From a virus: a stretch of DNA of 44,435 nt. The first letter of the stretch is position 1; the number at the start of each line of letters is the position of its first letter. Shown piece after piece: positions 37,462 through 44,435 of this stretch. Made by a program: the position numbers and the translations under genes. Under the pieces are notes generated by a model that was given only the letters and a program-made list of their open reading frames with translations, had not been told where the DNA came from and did not search any database. Where the stretch lies: positions 1 to 44,435 of IMG/VR virus record IMGVR_UViG_3300018057_000017; one strand, given 5' to 3'.

Positions 37462-40400
37462 ATGAATCTGTCGAGAAAAACCTCTTGGCTTTCACTGTGG
37501 TGCATGCTGTTGTGCGTTTCTGCTTTTGCTCAAGGGCCTGTCCTGACGACCGTCGCTTACACTTACGCTCGACCGGACGGAAGTTTACCGTCAGGCACGA
37601 TCAGCATAATGAATCCTCCCTTCACGAGCCCGGACGGGTTCCCAATCGCGGCAGCGAACAAGACGGCGCAGTTCTTCACGGGAGCGATTTCAGTTCAACT
37701 GGTCCCCACTCAGGGTGGAAGTCCTGACAGGCAGCTCTACACCGTGCTGATAACTCCGCAAGGTAATCCGATGGTGCAGGAATTTTGGTCGGTTCCGCAG
37801 TCTGCAGGAGCCGTGAATCACGCAGCCGTGATCTCATACCAGACTCCCCTGCCGAATCCCTTGATAGGCATACCGGAGGGCGGTACAGGAGCGAGCACGG
37901 CTGCTCAGGCGCGTGCTAACCTCGGCATCACCAGCGGAAGCGTCACGGGATTCAGCGCAGGCAATCTACTTCCTCTTTTCAACTCCTCCGTCGCCACCCC
38001 GTCCAGTACGCCAGCCCTGAACTTCTCTCTTCTGACGACCGAGCCAGACTCGATTTTCGGCAATTTTTCAGGAGCGACCGCCCGTCCTGCTTATGGAGGG
38101 GGATTGATTTCCTGCGGCGATTCCACTCACGCATTGGGATATTTGAACCATGTTTTTGAATGTCAATCTCTGTCGTCTGGCACTCCGCTTCCAGCGAACA
38201 CCGATCCTTTAGCCGCCGATAGTTTCGGTGCTGCCATCGCCTCGAAAACCATCGTCAACGTGATGAACTACGGTGCGAAGTGCGATGCCACGACTGACGA
38301 CAGCCCAGCGTTCACGGCGGCGGTGGCTGCCATGCCTGGAGGAACGCCTTATCCAGCACTCAACACGGTTGGAGGTGGCATACTTCTCATTCCGGCCAGT
38401 CCCACACCCTGCAACCTGGTCTCTGCGAGGCTGGCAATCACCAAGGCCAACGTCAAGGTATCGGGGTACGGTGCTTCACTGCTTTGCACGGTTGCCGATG
38501 ACTGCGTGACGCTGGGCGATCTCACCAACGTCAATTCAGGGATCAACAACATAACCATCGAAGGTCTCGCCATCGAGCCGGGCGTGGGCTCGGTTGGGCA
38601 TTCTGCGATCCGCGACAACGCGCAGGGCACCCGCATCGTGGATGTCAGCGACGTTTATAACTACACCGGATGGCCAGCGCACTACGGCTTCAACCACTTC
38701 ATCGAGAACGATGACGACTTCTTTCAGCAAGTCGAGCATCTTTACATAAGTGGCGGCACGCTGCGCTGCGACCCGACCTTCTGCGGCTCCTACATTTGGG
38801 GGCCGGGGCCGTTTGCTACAAATGCCGGGATCACCTATCTGTCGGGTGGATTCAATATTTCGCCAGAATGCTCTGGCAATGGGATTGACTGGAACAACAA
38901 TAACACTCTCAGTATCAGGGATGGGGTGATTGAGGGATATAACCAATTTGCTATTCGGGCTTGGGCTAGCAATAACCCTAGCGCCCTTAGTGTGAATCAC
39001 GTCTACATGGAACGTGGAAGTTGCACCAACCCCTTCGGTAATGTGGGTAGTGCTGGGGTCATAACTTACAGCCCAACCACTTGGGTTGGCAGTCAACTCG
39101 GCGGCGGGAGCGTGCCGGTGTTCACGCATTCCGGCTCGGGCTCAGGCACCAACTATCAGTATTACATCGTGGGCAAGAATGCTGGTGGCGCTGTGACCGT
39201 TCCGATGAGCGCCGGATACATCACCAATGCTCTGGTGGGCGCGTCTGACTCGATCACAACCAACTGGATACATTATGGAGCAACCTCCTACACTATGCTC
39301 CGGCAGGAGGGATACGGAGTCATAACCGCAGCTCCATACGGCACGGGAAATTGGGCCGTAGCTGTCGATCTAGCGGCATCGAGCGCGTGCAACGCTGCGG
39401 GCCTTTGCACCTTCGTTGATACGGTGGCGAGTCCGTCGTCTTACACGGTTAGCACCAGTCCGACCTATTCGCCCACCATCACATTTTGGGGCGGTGCGAT
39501 TGTTCTTGCTGGTAGCGGCGCAACCTACTCGGGTAGTCCTCTTTCATTGGGTGGGATTTTCGTAAGTCCCAACGCTCCCAACGCCGGTCAAATTAACCTG
39601 ACCGCAGGACCAACCACAGCTTACTATCAAGACCCTGAACCTTTCAGTCCTGTTCGCATTAATGTCCCCCCAGGTTCAGGAGTCCTGTATCAGCCTCAAA
39701 ACGCAATCCTGATGGACCAGGGTTATGGGGCGGTTTTAGGGAGTAAAAAAGGTCTAATTAATTTGGGGCAGGCGTCCAGAGCCTATACTGTAGACACGAT
39801 TACACTCGGCGACAGTAATCCCAACAAAACGTCCGCATCTATCAGTGGGCGACCTGCCAGTGATGTTGGAGATGCCGCTGTATGCGTGGATCACGCCGGT
39901 ACTTGTTTTAGAGACCCGATAGCCCTTACTGAGTACATTAATAGCCTCGGGAATAATGTAAGTTGGTTGGAGCGGCTGACCGCAAGTCTCAAGATATTCA
40001 ATGTGCCCTTGACGGCTTTTTCGGTGGCTCAGCTTGTTGCGCCGTTTTGCGGTTATCTTGCCGATATTCCAACTGGCGGGATGCTCCTCCCTGGCCACCA
40101 GTACTGCTATATTGCTACGACTCTGGATTACTTAGGCGAAAGTTATCATGACCGACCGGAAGGTTGCATCACGACAGCTAATGACGGGAACAGTACGCAT
40201 CAAGTCCAAGCGTACTTCAAATCAAATGAAGGGGCCACTAGGGGGTACAATGTCTACGGTCGCGAGACGGGCACCGAGCAGTTGATGACCCCATCGCATA
40301 TTGCCAACACTTGGCCAGACTATTATTTCATCTTTACCGATACTGGTTCAGTGACCCCCAGCGGGGCGATGCCGACGAAGGATACGACGGGGCAGATTTC

Positions 40401-40779
40401 GGCTACGCAGTTTAATGGTCGCGTTGCCCATGGAATCAGTTTCACGATGGGTGACCCCGTCAACAATACGGCGCTGACAACCTCGGAAGTCCAGTACGTG
40501 ACTGTGCCCTTTGCCTGCACGATTCAGGCTTACAACCTCGCCATTGATGCAGGCACGATCACGGTTAAATTCTGGAAGGTAGCAAGCGGAACTGCGATCC
40601 CCACGGCCTCGAACTCGATCAACACGGCTGGGGTTTCGATTGCAGGTGGAACTGCCATCCATAGCGGCACACTGACCGATTTCACCACCACCGATGTTGT
40701 GACTAATGACATCATGGCAATGGCGGTAACGGCTGTTGCGACCGCCAAATTCGTGAATGGTGTTCTTCAATGCCAGTGA
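37462..40779 (+). CDS. Large tail spike/fibre with signal peptide and pectate-lyase-like repeats
   Basis: A protein of 1105 residues. It begins with a Sec signal peptide (MNLSRKTSWLSLWCMLLCVSAFAQ), unexpected for a virion protein. IPEGGTGASTAAQARANLGI (about residue 140) is a common fibre-module motif. From about residue 265 comes NVMNYGAKCDATTDDSPAFTAAVAAM, typical of pectate-lyase-type beta-helix spikes, with later GINNITIEGLAIEPGVGS-style beta-helix turns. The extended C-terminal part contains glycine/serine-rich segments. It probably binds or degrades a surface polysaccharide. ATG 37462 is favoured over the GTG at 37447. Confidence 0.7.
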   Translation: MNLSRKTSWLSLWCMLLCVSAFAQGPVLTTVAYTYARPDGSLPSGTISIMNPPFTSPDGFPIAAANKTAQFFTGAISVQLVPTQGGSPDRQLYTVLITPQGNPMVQEFWSVPQSAGAVNHAAVISYQTPLPNPLIGIPEGGTGASTAAQARANLGITSGSVTGFSAGNLLPLFNSSVATPSSTPALNFSLLTTEPDSIFGNFSGATARPAYGGGLISCGDSTHALGYLNHVFECQSLSSGTPLPANTDPLAADSFGAAIASKTIVNVMNYGAKCDATTDDSPAFTAAVAAMPGGTPYPALNTVGGGILLIPASPTPCNLVSARLAITKANVKVSGYGASLLCTVADDCVTLGDLTNVNSGINNITIEGLAIEPGVGSVGHSAIRDNAQGTRIVDVSDVYNYTGWPAHYGFNHFIENDDDFFQQVEHLYISGGTLRCDPTFCGSYIWGPGPFATNAGITYLSGGFNISPECSGNGIDWNNNNTLSIRDGVIEGYNQFAIRAWASNNPSALSVNHVYMERGSCTNPFGNVGSAGVITYSPTTWVGSQLGGGSVPVFTHSGSGSGTNYQYYIVGKNAGGAVTVPMSAGYITNALVGASDSITTNWIHYGATSYTMLRQEGYGVITAAPYGTGNWAVAVDLAASSACNAAGLCTFVDTVASPSSYTVSTSPTYSPTITFWGGAIVLAGSGATYSGSPLSLGGIFVSPNAPNAGQINLTAGPTTAYYQDPEPFSPVRINVPPGSGVLYQPQNAILMDQGYGAVLGSKKGLINLGQASRAYTVDTITLGDSNPNKTSASISGRPASDVGDAAVCVDHAGTCFRDPIALTEYINSLGNNVSWLERLTASLKIFNVPLTAFSVAQLVAPFCGYLADIPTGGMLLPGHQYCYIATTLDYLGESYHDRPEGCITTANDGNSTHQVQAYFKSNEGATRGYNVYGRETGTEQLMTPSHIANTWPDYYFIFTDTGSVTPSGAMPTKDTTGQISATQFNGRVAHGISFTMGDPVNNTALTTSEVQYVTVPFACTIQAYNLAIDAGTITVKFWKVASGTAIPTASNSINTAGVSIAGGTAIHSGTLTDFTTTDVVTNDIMAMAVTAVATAKFVNGVLQCQ

Positions 40780-41819
40780 ACGGCTTACTCAGAAAATTCG
40801 CTTTCGGGTTATGCGTAGTGCTGTGCTGCCTACCTGCCCACGCGGGCTGGACACTCAAAAATTCCACAATCACGGCGGGAAGCACAGCGAATCCTTTCGT
40901 CATGGGCGCCTTTGCTCATCCCCTTACGCCGGGGAGTATCATCATCGTGAGTTTCGGGGCCAATGGGACGAGTATCCCAGTCCCAACCGATGACGCTGGG
41001 AACACTTACTATGACTATGGCGGAGGTCCTGTTCAGGATCATTTGACGCTCTATGATTACAACTTTTATGCTTTGAACACTCACAGCACAGCCTTAAATA
41101 AAATCTACATCTCCAACAGTGGCGGGTCCTTCATTTACGGTAGCGTCGGTTCAGAGTGGACGGGTGGCGTGCCATCCAGCCCAGTTGATGTTTATGCCAT
41201 TACTGCATTGGGGATCGCGGGCAGCGGCACTGATAATGCTTCGACGGCATCCGCTGACACCACTCAAAAGGGCGATTTGATTTACGGCCACGTTATTTGT
41301 TGGGGCGGTCCTGCCCATTCGGCTGGAACAGGTTTTACCTACATCGGCAACAATAACTATCCAGGAGAGTACTTGATTCAATCCTCACTGGGAACAGTGG
41401 CCGCAACTTGGACAGTGGGTTCTGGAGACTACTACGGAGCGATCATGGTAGCGTTTAAGCAGGCTCCCATTGTCAGCCTTTCGGCTTCTACTTTGGGCTT
41501 CGGAGCTTGGCCAGTCGGCGTCACAAGTTCTTCCCACACGGAAACGATTACGAATACCGGCATCGTGGATTTGGTCATTTCGACAGTTACGATCACGGGC
41601 ACGGATTTTGGAGACTTCTCGAATGTAGCCGATACGTGCAGCGGCGAGACCGTCACGTCCGGCAATACCTGCGCGGTTAGCGTGACGTTCACGCCATCTG
41701 CGATCGGAAGCCGCAGTGCTTCGCTGAATTTTGCCGACAATGCCAGCGACACTCCACAGGCAGTGGTTTTGGCGGGAACGGGTGGAGTGGCCAACAGTGG
41801 CCACAGCGGGATCATGTAG
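40770..41819 (+). CDS. Secreted choice-of-anchor-D (ASH/HYDIN-like) protein
   Basis: A 349-residue protein with a Sec signal peptide (MPVNGLLRKFAFGLCVVLCCLPAHA). The N-terminal part (about 25-235) is beta-rich and unassigned. Residues about 235-340 are a choice-of-anchor-D domain: STLGFGAWPVGVTSSSHTETITNTG, TGTDFGDFS, SGNTCAVSVTFTPSAIGSRSASL and TGTGGV. This domain is very frequent in Acidobacteriota secreted proteins. It overlaps the end of the spike gene by ten bases and lies between two fibre-type genes. It may be an adhesion accessory or an exported cargo gene. Confidence 0.7.
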   Translation: MPVNGLLRKFAFGLCVVLCCLPAHAGWTLKNSTITAGSTANPFVMGAFAHPLTPGSIIIVSFGANGTSIPVPTDDAGNTYYDYGGGPVQDHLTLYDYNFYALNTHSTALNKIYISNSGGSFIYGSVGSEWTGGVPSSPVDVYAITALGIAGSGTDNASTASADTTQKGDLIYGHVICWGGPAHSAGTGFTYIGNNNYPGEYLIQSSLGTVAATWTVGSGDYYGAIMVAFKQAPIVSLSASTLGFGAWPVGVTSSSHTETITNTGIVDLVISTVTITGTDFGDFSNVADTCSGETVTSGNTCAVSVTFTPSAIGSRSASLNFADNASDTPQAVVLAGTGGVANSGHSGIM

Positions 41820-41842
41820 CATGATATGATGGAGGTGTTATG

Positions 41843-44435
41843 ATGCGTTTCAAAAAACTTGGCTGTCTCTTGATCCTTGGTTTATTCCTTGCAATTCGTG
41901 CTCCCATCCCAGGATTGTCACAGGGAAACTCGTGCGGCATCTCCGGCGCGTGCAAGGGAAACATCACGACCAACGGTGACGCTGTGATCCTTCCCGTCCC
42001 CCAGGACACCGCGACCATCGTTGTGACCGTGGCTGGCACATGGACAGGAACCCTTCAGTTTCAGCAAAGCTCGGACAGCGCCTCGACCTGGCACTCCTCG
42101 AGCGGGAATCCACAGCCTTCAGGAACAGGGGCAACGTTCACCACGGCCAACGGGCAGTGGCGCTTCGTCGGTTCTGGACTCACAAACTTTCAGGTCATAG
42201 CCTCCGCAACGATCAGCGGAACGGCTAACGTAACCATAACTCCATCTAAGGGATCCGCGGCATCTGGAGGATCCGGATGCTTCTCCGGGGGCGATCTGAC
42301 AGGATGCTCGCCAAACCCTACCGTGGCCAACGCGAACGGGGTGCCCCTTCCGACGTTGGCCGGGCAGTCTGGATATTTGCTGGACACCAACGGGACTCTC
42401 TCGCTGAACGCTGGCATCGCGGTAGCTCATAATCTTCTTTCAGCCACGCACAGCGACACCACTCCGGCCGCCGTCGAACGCGGCGCCATTATCACCGGTC
42501 AGGGTGTCAATCCAACTTGGGCAAAACTTCTGGCAGGTGTTCAATATCAAAGTCTCGTGATGGGCGTGGCTGAACCCGGATGGGGCGCGCTTGATCTTAG
42601 TCAAGCGGCGGCGGTCACGAACAACCTCGGTACGGGGCATGGAGGAACCGGCGCCGCCACTGCTGCTGCGGCCTTAGTCAATCTCTTGCCGGCTGGAACG
42701 AGAGTTGGTGACATGCTCTATTGCACAACCTATGCGGCTGGTGCTTGCTCGGCATGGACGCTGCTCGCGGGGAATACCACGAGCACCGCTTGGCTGCAAG
42801 AAACCGCTGGCGGCGTCGCGTCCTGGACCGTACCTCCGGGGGCTGCGCCTGCTGGCTCTGGCAGCGAGGTGCAATACCGTTCCAGTGCCTCGGCTTTCGG
42901 GGCCGTCACGGGATCGAGCTTCAGCGCAGGGGCGCTGACACTTCCCAAAATCATTGGGACCGCGTCTACCACGGCAGCGGCCGCATTCAACATCCCAAGC
43001 GGCGTGGCTCCAACAACCGGACTAGGCACTGGAGACCTCTGGAATCTTTCCGGCATCCTGCAATTCTACGATGGCACTAACACGCAGTCGGTGGCTACGA
43101 TTCAAACTCCAAGCGTGAACGGCAATTATGCCTCGTTCAGTGGCACCGGTGGGCTGCTGCAAAACAGCGGATATGCTGTGGGCAATGCCGTAAACTTCAA
43201 CGGGGCTGGCGTTTCCATCAACATCCCCGTACTGGCAACGAATGGTTCAGGCCAGCTTGTGGCATCCACGGGGCACCAAGTATCAGTTCCTCTGGCTTGC
43301 GTGGCCGGTGGGGGCTCGCACACGGCCTACACCTGTACGACCGCGCCGACTTTTGCCCCTGTTGCCGGAGATGAAATTCTATTCAAGGCAGATGTCGCCA
43401 ATACGGGGGCCTCAACGCTGGTTGTCAATGCTCAGGCGGGAACGCCTGCGATTGACAAGCAAGGGGGAGCTACAGCGCTTTCGCCTAATGACCTGTTGGC
43501 TGGCCAGTATGTATTCATGATTTTTGACGGCACGAACTGGACGATGCAAGGACAATCAGGAAACGGTATCGGCGGGGCTCTCCAGGTTTCAGCGAATACG
43601 CTGAATAATACGAACACCACCTCCCAAGTGTTGATTACAGGCGGCAATGATGCTTCTTCAGCCGGGACGGTTGGGCCGCTCAATCTGCGTGGGGGAAACC
43701 AGACCGGCACGGGTGGAGCAAGTTCGCAGGGTGGCAGCGCTTGGTTACATGGCGGCAATAACGCTGGAACCAATGCAGGTTCACAGGCGGGGAACGTCGA
43801 AATCATAGGCGGTGAGTCTACGGCAGGAGGAAAGCAGGGTCTCCAGGTGAGTGGCGCATGGTTCGCCAAGGGTGTAGGAACTTCGACACCGTGGAACCTG
43901 CAATGCCTGACTACGGCGATGACCGTAAATGACTGCGGGGCATCGCCGGGCAATTGGCTGGGAATTGCCGCTCTGGTACACACAAGCTCGGTGGAAGTAA
44001 TCTTCCCGACTGCCGAAACGCTCGTCAACGCGAGTGCTGCGGTGACGCTGGGGGACACAGTCTGCGCAGGATCGACAGCAGGTCAAGTTACGGATTCCGG
44101 CGGGACATCTACCTGCACCGCTACGCAAGGCTCTCAGCTCGGCGTCGTCATTGCGACGAGCGGTACGTGGACCCTGCCTGACGGGACTACATTTACACCT
44201 ACCACGACCTTGCCACTCATTGCAGTACAGACCGCAGTGCGGGCATTGAACATGACAGGCGCTACCGACACGATTCTAATGGGTAACGATGCGGGCGTCG
44301 GGTCCCTTCCAGCCTATAAGACTGGTCCTTCAGGTGGGACTACCGGATGTGCGGGTGCTACCGATACGCCGACCTACAACACGTCAACCCATGCTTGGGG
44401 ATGCCACCAGATCACGCCAGGTACGGGCACTGTCA
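41843..44435 (+). CDS. Large fibre-type protein with signal peptide, truncated by the window end
   Basis: An open frame of more than 860 codons that runs to the end of the window without a stop. GGAGGT lies six bases before ATG 41843 (41840 is an alternative). The N terminus MRFKKLGCLLILGLFLAIRA is a Sec signal peptide. The body is glycine/threonine/serine-rich with GHGGTGAATAAAALVNL (a fibre-module motif also seen in the 37462 gene) and repeated beta segments such as LNLRGGNQTGTGGASSQGGS. It looks like a tail fibre. It is not similar to the preceding domain protein. The C terminus lies outside the window. Confidence 0.65.
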   Translation, partial: MRFKKLGCLLILGLFLAIRAPIPGLSQGNSCGISGACKGNITTNGDAVILPVPQDTATIVVTVAGTWTGTLQFQQSSDSASTWHSSSGNPQPSGTGATFTTANGQWRFVGSGLTNFQVIASATISGTANVTITPSKGSAASGGSGCFSGGDLTGCSPNPTVANANGVPLPTLAGQSGYLLDTNGTLSLNAGIAVAHNLLSATHSDTTPAAVERGAIITGQGVNPTWAKLLAGVQYQSLVMGVAEPGWGALDLSQAAAVTNNLGTGHGGTGAATAAAALVNLLPAGTRVGDMLYCTTYAAGACSAWTLLAGNTTSTAWLQETAGGVASWTVPPGAAPAGSGSEVQYRSSASAFGAVTGSSFSAGALTLPKIIGTASTTAAAAFNIPSGVAPTTGLGTGDLWNLSGILQFYDGTNTQSVATIQTPSVNGNYASFSGTGGLLQNSGYAVGNAVNFNGAGVSINIPVLATNGSGQLVASTGHQVSVPLACVAGGGSHTAYTCTTAPTFAPVAGDEILFKADVANTGASTLVVNAQAGTPAIDKQGGATALSPNDLLAGQYVFMIFDGTNWTMQGQSGNGIGGALQVSANTLNNTNTTSQVLITGGNDASSAGTVGPLNLRGGNQTGTGGASSQGGSAWLHGGNNAGTNAGSQAGNVEIIGGESTAGGKQGLQVSGAWFAKGVGTSTPWNLQCLTTAMTVNDCGASPGNWLGIAALVHTSSVEVIFPTAETLVNASAAVTLGDTVCAGSTAGQVTDSGGTSTCTATQGSQLGVVIATSGTWTLPDGTTFTPTTTLPLIAVQTAVRALNMTGATDTILMGNDAGVGSLPAYKTGPSGGTTGCAGATDTPTYNTSTHAWGCHQITPGTGTV

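Noticed and set aside
1-44435. tRNA genes, CRISPR arrays, integrase or attachment sites
   Set aside because: No cloverleaf-like sequence with a CCA end, no regularly spaced direct repeats, no recombinase and no repeated core sequence were recognised by eye. A tRNAscan or repeat search would decide.

Overview
The window is a tailed-phage (or prophage) genome segment encoding a contractile-tailed virion, i.e. a myovirus-type particle. It carries the terminase pair, a DUF1073-type portal, a Mu gpF-like head protein, a DUF2213 protease/scaffold, a DUF2184-type major capsid protein, a DUF3383 sheath, a DUF3277 tube, and a Gp138/gpW/J-type baseplate. Almost all genes lie on the + strand and many overlap by ATGA or GTGA. 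No integrase, RNA polymerase, DNA polymerase, dedicated lysis gene, tRNA or CRISPR array is visible. The host is probably Acidobacteriota. This is an inference from the choice-of-anchor-D (ASH/HYDIN-like) domain in a secreted fibre-type protein and from the style of the fibre genes. Nothing in the window proves it.

Layout. Positions 1-9160 form an accessory/early arm of small genes: zinc-ribbon proteins, two HNH nucleases, a C5-cytosine methyltransferase with a second long reading frame on top of it, a SNF2-like helicase, an N4C/N6A-type methyltransferase and a DUF4326 protein. Positions 9160-11270 hold a long inverted-repeat element, a palindromic promoter-like box also seen at 6169, and a ParB-domain/methyltransferase locus broken into several frames around three simple-sequence repeats. 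Positions 11333-15842 are packaging genes: TerS, TerL interrupted by an intein that contains an out-of-frame HNH gene, portal, and a zinc-ribbon protein. Positions 15839-17749 are a moron-like cassette with its own consensus promoter. Positions 17755-24430 are head genes, interrupted by a two-gene antisense RHH operon (18585-19111). Positions 24427-29179 are connector, neck, sheath and tube genes. Positions 29306-37441 are tail chaperones with a -1 frameshift, a tape measure carrying a glucosaminidase-like domain, and the baseplate. Positions 37462-44435 are three large fibre/spike-type genes, each beginning with a Sec signal peptide; the last runs off the window.

How it fits together. The left arm probably handles DNA modification and antirestriction: three methyltransferase loci, and small metal-binding proteins of unknown role. 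The right two thirds build the virion in the usual order of packaging, portal, protease/scaffold, capsid, connectors, tail and adsorption. The most unusual points are the three-repeat frame-switch locus at 10025-10366, the HNH gene nested in the wrong frame of a TerL intein that itself stays open, the overprinted reading frame in the cytosine methyltransferase, and signal peptides on tandem adsorption-type genes.
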